Source: Planotetraspora kaengkrachanensis (lineage in GTDB: Bacteria > Actinomycetota > Actinomycetes > Streptosporangiales > Streptosporangiaceae). Taken from it: a stretch of DNA of 64,000 bases. The stretch spans positions 44,559 through 108,558 of the forward strand of contig NZ_BONV01000043.1 of NCBI RefSeq assembly GCF_016862895.1. Reading direction: 5' to 3'. Position numbers and translations under genes: made by a program. Every line of letters starts with the position of its first letter. Within the stretch, counting starts at the first letter, position 1. The notes below the pieces were generated by a model. It was not told the origin of the DNA and did not search any database. It saw only the letters and a list, made by a program, of their open reading frames with translations. Below are positions 33,686 to 43,087 of this stretch, piece by piece.

Positions 33686-35665
33686 ATGATCCGCAGACGT
33701 GCCGCACTCGCCGCGCTCGTGGCACAGTCCGGTCTGCTCGTGTGGCTGTCGCTGTGCCTGTGGGTCCTCCCCGGCGGGGACATCCTGCGCGACCGCACCA
33801 CGGTCGGCCTCTACGCCGTCGCCCTCGGTCTGCTCGGCGGCACCGGGATCGTGCTCGCCCGCCGACGGCGCCATCCGCTCGCTCCGATGCTGATCGCGAC
33901 GGGGATCGGCGGCGCCGCGTACTACGCGGTGACCGCATCGGTGACGCTCGGCCACCATCGTCACCTGGGGCCTTTCCGGCCGTTCCTCTTCTGGCTGCCG
34001 ACCTGGCTGTGGCTCACCATCCCGGTCGGTGTCGTCGCCCTCATGCTGCGCTTTCCTGACGGCACCGCGCTCGGCCCATGGTGGCGGCGCGGAGAGCGGG
34101 TCCTCGCGACGCTCGCCGTCTGCCTCGCGCTGCTCGTCGCGTTCCTGCCAGGCGGAGACGGCACCGTCGGCGGTGAACCCAACCCGTTCGGGATGTCCGC
34201 ACTGCAGCCGCTCCTCCCGCTGATCACTCCGCTTTTCGCGCTGCTGCAGGCCGCCTTCCTGTTCGGCGCCGTCGCCCTCGTCCTCCGCTACATCCACAGC
34301 GGCCAGGTCGAGCGGCAGCAGATCCGCTGGGTGGCCGCCGCGGCGGGGGTCATCGCCCCGGTCACGGCCGCAACCGCCCTGCTCGGCACGGCCTGGATCG
34401 CCGAGGCCCTCGCGCTCGTCCTGCTGCCGGGCGCCATCGCGGTCGCCGTGCTGCGATACCGCCTGTGGGACCTCGGACTGGTGCTCCGGCGGACCCTGCT
34501 CTACACGGTCCTCACCGCGATCCTGCTCACCGCCTACATCGGACTCGTGCTGGGCCTCGACGCCGCCCTGCCCGGCTCGGACCTGCTGCCGGAGGTGCTG
34601 GTCACCGCCCTGATCGCGGTCGTCGCGCTCCCGCTGCGCACGATCCTGCAAGCCGCGCTCGACCGGATGCTCTTCGGCGACCGCCGTGATCCGCACCAGG
34701 TGGTGCGCACGCTCGGCAGACTGCTCGAGTCGACGCGCGAACCGCTGCTCGCCCGCGTGGTGGTCGAGCTCGCCGAGTCGTTACGCCTGCCGTACGTCGC
34801 CGTCGAGTTGCCCGACGGCTCCGTCGCCGCGGCGGTCGGAACTCCGGTGACCGGCGCGGACGGCGCCCGGATCCTCCTGCAGGTGTCCGGCGAGACCGCC
34901 GGGAACCTGATAGCCGCCCGGCGGCATCCGGACGAACCGCTGTCGCCGGCGGACCATCGCCTGCTCTCCGACCTCGCCGGGCATCTCGGCGTCGTGGTCC
35001 ACGCCGCCGGGCTCGACTCCGCCCTGCGGCGCAGCCACGAACGCCTCACCCTCATCAGGACCGAGGAACGCGGCCGGCTCCAGCGCGACCTGCACGACGG
35101 TCTCGGCCCACTGCTCGGCGCGGCGGGAATGCGGATCGCCGCCGCACGCAACCTGCTCGTACGCCCGCGGGTGGACCGCGCGGAGGAGGTGCTCGCCGCG
35201 GCCGCCGCCGATCTGGAGGAGGCGCTCACCGAAGTGCAACGCATCGTCGCGGACCTGCGGCCCACGGCGCTCGCCGACCGCGGGTTGGTCGCGGCGCTCC
35301 GCGATCAGATCGACGGCTGGGCCGGCCGGCTCGCCGTGACGCTGGATGCTCCAGATAGGTTGCCGGCCATGGATCCCGCCATCGAGACGGCCGCCCACCG
35401 GATCGTCATGGAGGCTCTTCGCAACGCCGAACGGCACAGCGGCGGCAGCACGGCACAGGTGCGGATCGCGGTGCACGGCGGCGAACTGACCATGGAGATC
35501 AGCGATGACGGCGCGGGCCCTGCCACCGGACCCGTACGGCCCGGCGCCGTGGGGCTGCGCTCGATGCATGAAAGGGCCGAGGCTCTCGGGGGAGTGCTCC
35601 AGATCGAGCCGGGTCCTGGCAGCGGGATGCTGGTGCGGTGCGTGCTGCCGGGGGTCAGGGAATGA
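33686..35665 (+). CDS. NarL-type sensor histidine kinase 2 (long, 7-TM)
   Basis: 659 residues with about eight N-terminal helices (LVWLSLCLWVLPGGDIL, GLYAVALGLLGGTGIVLA, LWLTIPVGVVALMLRF, LLYTVLTAILLTAYIGLVL and others), the family segment LWDLGLVLRRTLLYTVLTAI, a GAF-like region, His470 in QRDLHDGLGPLLGAAG, and an HATPase domain (IVMEALRNAERHS, DDGAGPATG, GAVGLRSMHERAEALGG). It is clearly paralogous to kinase 1. GAGAGG lies five bases before the ATG; the upstream ATG at 33590 is unsupported. Its stop overlaps the regulator start (ATGA). Confidence 0.9.
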   Translation: MIRRRAALAALVAQSGLLVWLSLCLWVLPGGDILRDRTTVGLYAVALGLLGGTGIVLARRRRHPLAPMLIATGIGGAAYYAVTASVTLGHHRHLGPFRPFLFWLPTWLWLTIPVGVVALMLRFPDGTALGPWWRRGERVLATLAVCLALLVAFLPGGDGTVGGEPNPFGMSALQPLLPLITPLFALLQAAFLFGAVALVLRYIHSGQVERQQIRWVAAAAGVIAPVTAATALLGTAWIAEALALVLLPGAIAVAVLRYRLWDLGLVLRRTLLYTVLTAILLTAYIGLVLGLDAALPGSDLLPEVLVTALIAVVALPLRTILQAALDRMLFGDRRDPHQVVRTLGRLLESTREPLLARVVVELAESLRLPYVAVELPDGSVAAAVGTPVTGADGARILLQVSGETAGNLIAARRHPDEPLSPADHRLLSDLAGHLGVVVHAAGLDSALRRSHERLTLIRTEERGRLQRDLHDGLGPLLGAAGMRIAAARNLLVRPRVDRAEEVLAAAAADLEEALTEVQRIVADLRPTALADRGLVAALRDQIDGWAGRLAVTLDAPDRLPAMDPAIETAAHRIVMEALRNAERHSGGSTAQVRIAVHGGELTMEISDDGAGPATGPVRPGAVGLRSMHERAEALGGVLQIEPGPGSGMLVRCVLPGVRE

Positions 35666-36321
35666 CCGTGAGGGTTCTGCTCGCCGACGACCACCCGATC
35701 TTCCTCGAGGGACTGCGCACCATGCTCGAGACGGTCGACGGCATCGAGGTCGTGGGCGTCGCCTCGAACGGGGCCGAACTGCTTGAGCAGGCGGCACGAG
35801 TCGAGGCCGACGTGGTCGTCGTCGACCTGGACATGCCCGTGCTGGACGGCGCGGGCGCCGCGGCCGAGCTGATCGAACGGCAGCCCGGTGTGGCGGTGAT
35901 GGCGCTGACCATGCACGCCGACGAGGAGGCGGTGCTGCGGGCGTTGCGTGCCGGTGTGCGCGGCTACCTGCTGAAGTCTTCTGGGCCGGCCGCGATCGCC
36001 CGGGCACTGTCCGCCGTCGCGGAGGGTGACGTGGTGTTGAGCGGCAGGATCGGCGCGATGGTGGCGAGGGCCGCGCTGCGGACGACCACCGACCGCCCGT
36101 TCGCCCAACTCTCCGGACGCGAGACCGAGATACTCGACCACGTCGCCCGGGGGCGCTCCAACCCTGAGATCGCCCGCGAGCTGTTCCTGTCGGTGAAGAC
36201 CGTGCAGAACCACGTCAGTGCGATCTTGAGTAAGCTCGGAGTGGCCTCACGGGCCGAGGCCGTCGCCCGCGCCCGTGACGCCGGGCTCGGCACCGGACCG
36301 GCATCGGGCGGCGTCGCGTGA
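35662..36321 (+). CDS. NarL/LuxR-type response regulator 2
   Basis: 219 residues: VRVLLADDHPIFLEGLRTML, Asp in DVVVVDLDMPVLDG, LTMHADEEAVL, LLKSSG, and a LuxR helix-turn-helix (LSGRETEILDHVARGRSNPE, IARELFLSVKTVQNHVSAIL). It is translationally coupled to kinase 2 by a four-base ATGA overlap. It is similar in pattern to regulator 1, which also has the DDHPIFL N-terminus, so modules 1 and 2 look like a duplication. Confidence 0.95.
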   Translation: MTVRVLLADDHPIFLEGLRTMLETVDGIEVVGVASNGAELLEQAARVEADVVVVDLDMPVLDGAGAAAELIERQPGVAVMALTMHADEEAVLRALRAGVRGYLLKSSGPAAIARALSAVAEGDVVLSGRIGAMVARAALRTTTDRPFAQLSGRETEILDHVARGRSNPEIARELFLSVKTVQNHVSAILSKLGVASRAEAVARARDAGLGTGPASGGVA

Positions 36322-36357
36322 CGGACGGGTCCGCTCAGCTCAGGGGGGCGGGCACCG

Positions 36358-36575
36358 TCACACAGAGCCGCCCGGCGCCACGAGACCGCACTCGAACGCC
36401 AGGATGACGGCCTGAACCCGGTCGCGGCTGCCGGTCTTGGCCAGCGTCCGCCCGACGTGCGTCTTGACCGTCGACTCGCCCAGATGGAGGTCGCGCGCTA
36501 TCTCCGCGTTGGACAGCCCCCTGCCGATCAGGGTGAGCACCTCGCGTTCGCGGTCGGTCAGGGCGGCCGCCGGCG
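36358..36575 (-). pseudogene. Response-regulator remnant, LuxR helix-turn-helix only
   Basis: The frame ending at a stop at 36358 encodes [40 protein letters not shown] and [20 protein letters not shown], an intact NarL-type DNA-binding domain. No receiver precedes it. At about 36575 the sequence switches to a truncated membrane-protein gene on the other strand. It is the end of a lost sixth regulator of this array. Confidence 0.8.
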
Positions 36576-36731
36576 TGGCTGATCGTGACCATGTTCGCCG
36601 GAAGCCTGTCGCCGACCTTGGCCCTGGCCAACCTGCTCCTGCTCCCGCCGTTCGTGATGGTGGCACGGCTGCTGGTCTCCCCGGCCCATCGGGCGGGCCA
36701 GGTCGGGTCGCCGTCGGCGGTCGCCGGCTGA
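36575..36731 (+). pseudogene. Membrane-protein C-terminal remnant fused to regulator remnant
   Basis: The plus strand reads [40 protein letters not shown] and [12 protein letters not shown] to a stop at 36729-36731: one or two membrane helices and a typical cytoplasmic tail, without a start. It abuts the helix-turn-helix remnant tail to head, so a deletion joined the two incomplete genes. Confidence 0.6.
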
Positions 36732-36740
36732 GGGCGGCGA

Positions 36741-36790
36741 ACAGCGACGACAGGGCGTACTCCGGCAGGGGGACGCCCTGTTCGTCGTCA
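36741..36790. terminator. Hairpin between remnants and module 3
   Basis: GACGACAGGGCGT and ACGCCCTGTTCGTCGTC are near-complementary arms around a GC-rich loop, at the convergent boundary upstream of the leftward regulator 3 stop. It probably terminates transcription from one or both sides. Confidence 0.55.
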
Positions 36791-36826
36791 CGAGCGGCAC
36801 CGGAGCCCTCGACGCCGTCTCCCTCG

Positions 36827-37480
36827 TCACGGGCGACGGGGCCGCACCACGCCGGCCTCGAAGGCGAGCACCACCGCCTGGACGCGGTCGCGCACGTCGA
36901 GTTTGGCGAAGATGCGGTTGACGTGGGTCTTCACCGTCGCCTCACCGACGAAGAGCTCTCCGGCGATCTCACGGTTGGACAGTCCGCGCGCCATCAACCG
37001 CAGCACCTCGGTCTCCCTGCCGGTCAGGTCGGACAGTTCGGGAACGCCGACCGGCGACGCCGTCGCCGTGTAGTGGTCGATCAGCCGACGCGTGATCTCC
37101 GGGGAGAGCAGCGCGTCGCCACGGGCGGCGGCGTGCACCGCGCTCGCCAGTTCCTTCGGCGGAGTGGTCTTGAGCAGGAACCCGCAGGCGCCCGCGCGCA
37201 TCGAGCGGTAGACGTACTCGTCGAGGTCGAACGTGGTCAGCATGACGACCCGGCAGCCGGGGTGGTCCGCCAGGATGTGCTCGGTGGCGGCCACGCCGTC
37301 GAGCCCCGGCATGTGGATGTCCATCAGCACGACGTCGGGCCGGTGCAGCGCGGTGAGCCGCACCGCCTCCTGCCCGTCGACGGCCTCCGCGACGACGTCG
37401 ATGTCCGGTCGCGCGCTGAGGATCATCCGCAGTCCGCCGCGTACGAGCGCCTCGTCGTCCGCGATGAGGATGCGCGTCAC
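36827..37480 (-). CDS. NarL/LuxR-type response regulator 3
   Basis: 217 residues from a GTG overlapping the kinase 3 stop by four bases. Receiver: [20 protein letters not shown], Asp in [39 protein letters not shown]. LuxR domain: [40 protein letters not shown]. The FDLDEYVY receiver subtype is shared with regulators 5 and 6 and goes with the short-kinase class. The much longer open frame that contains it is a shadow. Confidence 0.95.
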   Translation of the reverse strand: MTRILIADDEALVRGGLRMILSARPDIDVVAEAVDGQEAVRLTALHRPDVVLMDIHMPGLDGVAATEHILADHPGCRVVMLTTFDLDEYVYRSMRAGACGFLLKTTPPKELASAVHAAARGDALLSPEITRRLIDHYTATASPVGVPELSDLTGRETEVLRLMARGLSNREIAGELFVGEATVKTHVNRIFAKLDVRDRVQAVVLAFEAGVVRPRRP

Positions 37481-38673
37481 GCCGGCGCTCCCGTTTTCGT
37501 CGGCGTGGACGCCGCCGACTTCGCGCTCAGCGGCAGTTCGACGCTCACCTCGAAGCCGCCTCCGTTCCGCGGACCGGTGGCGGCCGTTCCGCCGAACAGC
37601 TCCGCACGCTCGCTGATCCCGGTCAGCCCGTGGCCGCCGCCGTCGTTCCGCCTGCCGGCCCCCGGGCCGTCGTCGACGACACGCACCCGCAGGTCGGTCC
37701 GTCCGACGTCGACCGTGACCGAGACCGTGGCGCCCGGCGCGTGTTTCGCCGCGTTGGTCAGGGCCTCCTGCAGCACCCGGTAGCCGCTGACGTCGACCGC
37801 CGCGGGAACCGCGTCGAGGTCGCCGTTCACGGTGACGTCCACCCTGCCGCCGGCGACGCTGACTCCGGAGAGCAGCGGGTCGAGGTGCCGCAACGAGGGC
37901 AGCCGCTCCGGGCCCCCTTCGGCGCCGCGCAGCACGACGAGCAGCCGGCGCAGCTCGGTGACGACGTCGCGGCCGACGTCCTGCACCGCGTCCAGCGACT
38001 CGCTCGCCCGCCGCGCGTCGGAGTCGAGCACGGCCTGGGCGGCTCCCGCCTGCAGGACCATCACGGTGACGCCGTGCGAGACGATGTCGTGCAGTTCGCG
38101 GGCCACCCGGAGCCGCTCGTCCGCGCGCGCGGCGGCCTCCCGTTCGGCGGCCAGCGCGACGAGACGTTCCGCCTGCGCCCGCCGCATGCGGACGGCGTAG
38201 GCGGGCCCCATGACGGCCAGCGCGACGAAGACGATGAAGACCCAGTCCTGGTTGCCCGTACGCACGGCCTGGACGCCGTACGCGACGAAGTAGGAGACGC
38301 CCGCCACCAGCGGCCCGTGGCGGCCGCCCACGGCCACGCAGCCGAAGCAGGCTCCGGCCAATGCCAGGAGCGGGACGACCGGCGCTATCGGCGGAACGGG
38401 AGTGAGGATCTGCGCGGTGAAGCAGGCGCCGGCCAGCACCGCCGCGGCCCGGGGATACGACGTGCAGACCGCGACCGCCAGGCAGAGGCCGGCGAGCAGC
38501 ACGGTGACCACGGCCATCCAGCCGGCGGGCACCGCGGTGAGATCCGGCCCTTCGCCGCCGTACGGCGCGAGCGGCACGTAGAGCTCTGCCGAGCCGAACG
38601 CGAACAGCGCGAGGCCGGTCACGGCGAGGGCCAGGTCGACCCGCCGCCGCCCGATGTTCCGGACCCATGCCAT
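37477..38673 (-). CDS. NarL-type sensor histidine kinase 3 (short)
   Basis: 398 residues. About five N-terminal helices (LALAVTGLALFAFGSAELY, VVTVLLAGLCLAVAVC, VPLLALAGACFGCVAVG, WVFIVFVALAVMGPAYAV) with little extracytoplasmic sequence, then His195 in ARELHDIVSHGVTVM and an HATPase domain (VLQEALTNAAKHAP, DDGPGAG, GGGHGLTGISERAELFGG). This is the DesK-like short class. It is coupled to regulator 3. The divergent membrane protein at 38834 starts 160 bases away. Confidence 0.92.
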   Translation of the reverse strand: MAWVRNIGRRRVDLALAVTGLALFAFGSAELYVPLAPYGGEGPDLTAVPAGWMAVVTVLLAGLCLAVAVCTSYPRAAAVLAGACFTAQILTPVPPIAPVVPLLALAGACFGCVAVGGRHGPLVAGVSYFVAYGVQAVRTGNQDWVFIVFVALAVMGPAYAVRMRRAQAERLVALAAEREAAARADERLRVARELHDIVSHGVTVMVLQAGAAQAVLDSDARRASESLDAVQDVGRDVVTELRRLLVVLRGAEGGPERLPSLRHLDPLLSGVSVAGGRVDVTVNGDLDAVPAAVDVSGYRVLQEALTNAAKHAPGATVSVTVDVGRTDLRVRVVDDGPGAGRRNDGGGHGLTGISERAELFGGTAATGPRNGGGFEVSVELPLSAKSAASTPTKTGAPA

Positions 38674-38833
38674 GGCCGGGAGCGTATCCGAGCCCTTCGC
38701 GAGCCGGCGTCCACCTGTGGATGGACCGGACGCCCGGCGACGTCCACCCGCCGATCAATGTCTCGGCCGACGACCGGAGCGGCATGCCGTTCCTAACGTC
38801 TGCGTCGTCAACAGACAACGACGGGAGACCTCG

Positions 38834-39541
38834 ATGAGTGACCTGACCACCCGGCCGTACGGCCGGCGTTTCGCGGGGATCGCGATGGCCGCGAGCGGCG
38901 TCCTGTACGCGGCCGCCAACGCGTTCTACTGGGTGATGTTCCCTGACGAGGTGAGCGAGACCGCGGCGAACGTCGACGTGGCCGCCGCCGACCTCGGCGC
39001 CTGGCGGATCGAGACGATCCTCTTCGCGCTGACCCACCTGCTGCTCCTGCCGGCGACGGCGGGGCTGATCGTGGCGGTCGGCGCCCGCAGGCGCCTGTTC
39101 GCCACGGTCGGCGCGGTCTTCGCCGTCCCCGGCCTGTACTTCTCCACGGTCCATCTCTGGCACTACAACGCCTTCTTCGGTGCGCTCGCCGGCGGGGGCG
39201 TGAGCGTGGAGGCGATCCGGCCGGTCACCGGCGCCCTCGACGAGGATCCGTTCGTGATGGCGGGCTTCGCGGTCTGGATCCTGGGTTTCATGATCGGGCT
39301 GCTGGTGTTGTCCTTCGGAGCGTGGCGGGCCGGTCTCGTGTCCCTGTGGGTGCCGCTCGCTCTGACCGGCGGGCAGGTGCTCGACTTCGTGTCGAACGGC
39401 ACGGCGCCCAAGCTCGTGGTGAGTGCGCTCATGGCCGCGGGTCTCATCGGCCTGGCTCTGGGCATCGGCCTGCGCCGGGCGGCGGGCACGGCGGACGAGA
39501 CCCAGGACGAGGGCGAAGCCGCACCGGCTTCGCGGGCCTGA
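38834..39541 (+). CDS. Multi-spanning membrane protein beside two-component system 3
   Basis: 235 residues with about six to seven helices (FAGIAMAASGVLYAAANAFY, ILFALTHLLLLPATAGLIV, LFATVGAVFAVPGLYFS, FVMAGFAVWILGFMIGLLVL, LVVSALMAAGLIGLALGIG) and a loop GGGVSVEAIRPVTGALDED. Similar in layout to DUF4386-like proteins; function unknown. GGGAG precedes the ATG. It is divergent from kinase 3 and a plausible target of regulator 3. Confidence 0.8.
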   Translation: MSDLTTRPYGRRFAGIAMAASGVLYAAANAFYWVMFPDEVSETAANVDVAAADLGAWRIETILFALTHLLLLPATAGLIVAVGARRRLFATVGAVFAVPGLYFSTVHLWHYNAFFGALAGGGVSVEAIRPVTGALDEDPFVMAGFAVWILGFMIGLLVLSFGAWRAGLVSLWVPLALTGGQVLDFVSNGTAPKLVVSALMAAGLIGLALGIGLRRAAGTADETQDEGEAAPASRA

Positions 39542-39591
39542 CTGGGGGCGACGGTGACGCGGTCAGGGGGCGGCGACCCCCTGACCGGCGT

Positions 39592-40266
39592 TCAGCCCTG
39601 CCAGGTGGGCCGGTTCCCGCCTCTGCCCAGCCCGGCCCGTCGCGCCAGGTCGACGGCGGCGGCGCGATCCGGCGCCCCGATCCTGCGGGGGATCACGGTC
39701 AGGTAGTTGCGGACGGTCTTGGGGCTCAGGTGCAGGGCCGCCGCGATCCTGGCCGTGTCGTAATCGGCGGCGAGCAGGTCGAGCACCGCCCGTTCCCGTT
39801 CCGACAGTTGCGGGAACGGCGGACGCGCGGGGGATCCGGACTCGAGCAGGCGCCGGGCGTACCGGGCGACGCCGGCGCCGAAGAGCAGCTCGCCCCGGGC
39901 GGCGGCCCGCACGACTCGCAGCATCTCCTCCTGGTCGGCGTCCTTGAGAACGTAGCCGCAGGCGCCCTCGCGGAGCGCGGCGGCCACGGACTCGTCGTCG
40001 TCGACCATCGTCAGCATGACGACCGCCACCTCGGGCGCGAGAGCACGTACCCGCCGGGTGGCCGCCAGCCCGTTCATGCCCGGCATCCGGATGTCCATGA
40101 GGAGGACGTCGGGGTGGACGGTGACGGCGAGTTCGAGGGCCTCGTCCCCGGTCGCGGCGGTGCCGACCAGCGTGACGTCGGGCACCGAGTCGAACAGCGC
40201 GCGCAGCCCGTCCCTGAACAGGGTGTGGTCGTCGGCGACCGCGATCCGGATGTTCACTTCGTCCAT
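39592..40266 (-). CDS. NarL/LuxR-type response regulator 4
   Basis: 224 residues: IRIAVADDHTLFRDGLRALF, Asp in DVLLMDIRMPGMNG, LTMVDDDESVA, YVLKDADQEE; the LuxR domain is LSERERAVLDLLAADYDTAR, IAAALHLSPKTVRNYLTVIP. In the recognition region ADYDTARIA replaces the usual GxSNxEIA, an unusual helix-turn-helix variant also seen in other actinomycete regulators paired with long kinases. It overlaps the kinase 4 stop by 13 bases. Confidence 0.93.
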   Translation of the reverse strand: MDEVNIRIAVADDHTLFRDGLRALFDSVPDVTLVGTAATGDEALELAVTVHPDVLLMDIRMPGMNGLAATRRVRALAPEVAVVMLTMVDDDESVAAALREGACGYVLKDADQEEMLRVVRAAARGELLFGAGVARYARRLLESGSPARPPFPQLSERERAVLDLLAADYDTARIAAALHLSPKTVRNYLTVIPRRIGAPDRAAAVDLARRAGLGRGGNRPTWQG

Positions 40267-42392
40267 GGAATCCGTTCCTCAGCCGGGCTCTCCTCGCCGT
40301 CCCTGGCGGGCAGAGGCAGGAAGGCGTGCACGCGGGTGCCGCCGGACGGGCCGGCGTCGATCCGCAGGGACCCGCCCAGTTCCGCCGCCCGTTCTCGCAT
40401 CGAGGTGAGGCCCACCCCCGCGGCGGCGTCCGCGGTCATGCCCACCCCGTCGTCCTCGACCGTGACGGTGCAGGCGCCCGCCTCCAGCGCGATGCGGACC
40501 TCGCACGTCTGCGCCGCGGCGTGCCGCACCGTGTTGGTGACCGCCTCCAGTGCGATGCGGTAGGCCGCGACCTCGACGGCCGCGGGCAGTCCGGACAGGT
40601 CCTCGTCTCCCGGGCCGGCGGACACCGAGACGCCTGTGCCCTCGCGGTCGAGACCCTGGGCGAAGGACTGGACGGCGGCGAGCAGGCCCAGCTCGTCCAG
40701 CGCGGGTGGCCGCAGTCCGTAGACCAATCGGCGGATGTCCGCCACCACCGCTCCGGTCTGCCGCCGCGCCTCCTCGACCAGCCGGCCGGCGCCCGCGGGA
40801 TCGCCGGACAGCCGGTTGCCCGCGGCGGCGAGCTTGAGCATCACCGCGCCGAGGGCCGGTCCCAGGCCGTCGTGCAGGTCGTTGCGCAGCCGCCGTCGTT
40901 CCTCTTCGCGCGCCGCCACCAGCGCCCGTCGCGACTCGTGCAGTTCGTGCGTGAGGAGGGCGGCGTGCGCCAGCGCCGCGGCCTGCCGCGCGACCGCGGC
41001 GAGCGCCCGCTCGTCGCCGTCCTCCAGCGCTCCGTCCCCGTCGCGCGCGGCCACCGTCAGTGACCCCACGGAAAGCCCCTGATGGGTCAGCGGGTAGTCG
41101 CTGGTCGGCCAGGAGCCGGGCAACGTGCCGGACTCGCCGCGCAGCAGGCCGCCGCCGACGGTGATCCGGGCGTACGGCAGACGCAGTGTCCGCACCAGCA
41201 CCTGCGCCACGGAGGTGAGCACCACGACCGGCTCCGCCGCCGACGCGATGCGGTCGGCCAATTCGTCGAGCACCGCGGAGGGGTCGTCTCGCTCGCCGTA
41301 GAGCAGGCGGTTCATCGCCCGGCGCAGCCGTACGTACCCGGGATGGACGACGACGGCGACCAGTCCGGCACCGGTGACGGCCACTCCCGTGCCGTCGGCC
41401 GACGAGATCGCGGTCACTCCCACGACGAGTGTCGTGTAGGCGATCGTGACGCCCAGCGTCAGCGCGCCGTACGTCACCGCGCGGCCGACCGACGCGCGGA
41501 CGTCCCACAGCCCGCGGCGCAACACGGCGGCGGCGACGCTCACCGGGATCGACAGGAAGGCGAGCACGATCCCGCCCTGGACGATCAGGTCGGCCAGGCT
41601 CCCCGGGCCGATCCCCAGCGGCCCCTGCGCCACCGAGGCGAGCACCAGGGCGACCAGCGCGGCGGCGACGGCCCCGGCCACCCAGCGGATCTGCCGCCGC
41701 TCCGGCACGGCGGACCGGTCGGACGGCCCGCCGGAACGCCGGTAGCGGTGCGTCTGAACCCCGATGACGAGCCCGACCAGGACGACCGTGAGCCCGAGGT
41801 CGATCGGCCCGCCTGGCGCGGGCTCGAGCCCGGCCGATCCGAACGCCTCGTAGACGAGGAGCACGGGCGCCACCGTCGCCGTCCACCTCGGCAGGAAGCG
41901 GCCGTCGGGGAACGACAACGCCCAGCAGACGAACACCACGAAGCTCAGCCGCTCCAGGACGTCCACCGCGACCGACCAGAACGGATCGCCGGCGGCGAGC
42001 GCGGGCAGGGTCTGCGGGAACGTCACGCCGATGGCGGCCAGCACGGCCGCCGCGTAGACGGCCGACGCCTGCCGCCCGGCCAGGCGCAGCAGGAGCCCGG
42101 CCACCGTGAGGTGAATCCCGGCGAGCACCGTGACCAGGACCATCAGGTAGAGGGCGTAACCGCTCGGGGTGAGACCGAGGTGGGCCAGCGCGACCGCCTG
42201 TGCCTGGGAGATCGAGCCGGACGGGCAGGCGGGCCCGTCGCACGGCACGCGCATCCGCTCGAAGGCGGCCGGGACGCTGATGAGGAACAGAACGGTGGCG
42301 GCCGAGCCGAACGACCACACCGCCGTACGCCACCAGTGGTGTGGCGTACGGCGAATCGGTCCGGCGGCTTCCATGGGCACGAGGGCGATCAT
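40254..42392 (-). CDS. NarL-type sensor histidine kinase 4 (long, multi-TM)
   Basis: 712 residues. Ten or so helices occupy residues 25-370 (AVWSFGSAATVLFLISVPAA, LYLMVLVTVLAGIHLTVAG, AAVLAAIGVTFPQTLPALA, VLAFLSIPVSVAAAVL, AVTYGALTLGVTIAYTTLVV), with CDGPACPSG in the first outer loop. A GAF-like region precedes His507 in RNDLHDGLGPALGAVM and an HATPase domain (IALEAVTNTVRHAA, DDGVGMT, GVGLTSMRERAAELGG). The ATG at 42392 is one of three possible starts; none has a clear ribosome binding site. It is the middle gene of a leftward membrane protein-kinase-regulator unit. Confidence 0.88.
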   Translation of the reverse strand: MIALVPMEAAGPIRRTPHHWWRTAVWSFGSAATVLFLISVPAAFERMRVPCDGPACPSGSISQAQAVALAHLGLTPSGYALYLMVLVTVLAGIHLTVAGLLLRLAGRQASAVYAAAVLAAIGVTFPQTLPALAAGDPFWSVAVDVLERLSFVVFVCWALSFPDGRFLPRWTATVAPVLLVYEAFGSAGLEPAPGGPIDLGLTVVLVGLVIGVQTHRYRRSGGPSDRSAVPERRQIRWVAGAVAAALVALVLASVAQGPLGIGPGSLADLIVQGGIVLAFLSIPVSVAAAVLRRGLWDVRASVGRAVTYGALTLGVTIAYTTLVVGVTAISSADGTGVAVTGAGLVAVVVHPGYVRLRRAMNRLLYGERDDPSAVLDELADRIASAAEPVVVLTSVAQVLVRTLRLPYARITVGGGLLRGESGTLPGSWPTSDYPLTHQGLSVGSLTVAARDGDGALEDGDERALAAVARQAAALAHAALLTHELHESRRALVAAREEERRRLRNDLHDGLGPALGAVMLKLAAAGNRLSGDPAGAGRLVEEARRQTGAVVADIRRLVYGLRPPALDELGLLAAVQSFAQGLDREGTGVSVSAGPGDEDLSGLPAAVEVAAYRIALEAVTNTVRHAAAQTCEVRIALEAGACTVTVEDDGVGMTADAAAGVGLTSMRERAAELGGSLRIDAGPSGGTRVHAFLPLPARDGEESPAEERIPWTK

Positions 42393-42429
42393 CGCTGCCG
42401 CGGGTGCCGCCGGCAAAACGGGCGAACCG

Positions 42430-42957
42430 TCACGGCCGTCGACCGGCGAGCCCGACCCCGGCCCAGATCAACGCCATCGTGACGGAGTTCACCGGGTTCG
42501 GCAGGAAGAACATGGCGGGCAGGAACAGCGACACGAGCAGCCCTGCCCACCACGGCCACACCCGGGCACGCCACCCGATGACGCCCTGGGCGACGAGCCC
42601 GGCCAGGTTGACGAGGACCAGGACGGTGACGATCGGCTCCGGCCACTCCTCACCGGTCACGGTCACGCCGAGCATCGCGACCCCGGTCAGCGCCGACGCG
42701 GCGATGCCCGGCAGACAGGCGACGCGGGCCGGCACCCTCCGCGGCAGGAAGAACACCAGAGCGAGCGCGGCCGTCAGGAAGGCGACCCCGAGCAGGGCCT
42801 CCGAGACGAGGCCGGCGCCCGCGGTGTGGTCGGAGACGGTCTCCGAGCCGACAGTGGAGACGACCGCTTCCGCGGCGATCAGCAGAGCGGTGCCGAAGGC
42901 GGCGAGACTCCTTCCACGCCGCCCGGCCTGGACGATGTCTGTTGTGGCGGTGGACAC
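42430..42957 (-). CDS. Multi-spanning membrane protein beside two-component system 4
   Basis: 175 residues, five helices (LAAFGTALLIAAEAVVSTVG, ALLGVAFLTAALALVFFLP, AASALTGVAMLGVTVTG, IVTVLVLVNLAGLVAQGVIG, WWAGLLVSLFLPAMFFLP). The family is not recognised. The GTG start follows GGAGG by six bases. It lies 37 bases upstream of kinase 4 on the same strand and is probably the first gene of that unit. Confidence 0.78.
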   Translation of the reverse strand: MSTATTDIVQAGRRGRSLAAFGTALLIAAEAVVSTVGSETVSDHTAGAGLVSEALLGVAFLTAALALVFFLPRRVPARVACLPGIAASALTGVAMLGVTVTGEEWPEPIVTVLVLVNLAGLVAQGVIGWRARVWPWWAGLLVSLFLPAMFFLPNPVNSVTMALIWAGVGLAGRRP

Positions 42958-43087
42958 CGGAAAACCTCCTGTGGGTTGGAACGACCCCTCAAGGCTCGGT
43001 GTCCGGCCGTCCCGAGGTCATCGCCCCCGGTGTCCCGGCTTCCGGGATCGGCGTCCCCGTTTCCGGGACGGACGGGCCTGGCCGCCG

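Noticed and set aside
37481..39163. N-terminal extension of regulator 3 to 778 residues
   Set aside because: The extension is antisense or out of frame across kinase 3; the regulator starts at the coupled GTG at 37480.
40279..42333. A 684-residue Arg-rich protein overlapping kinase 4
   Set aside because: Another frame of the kinase gene with extreme Arg/Ala content and no domains.
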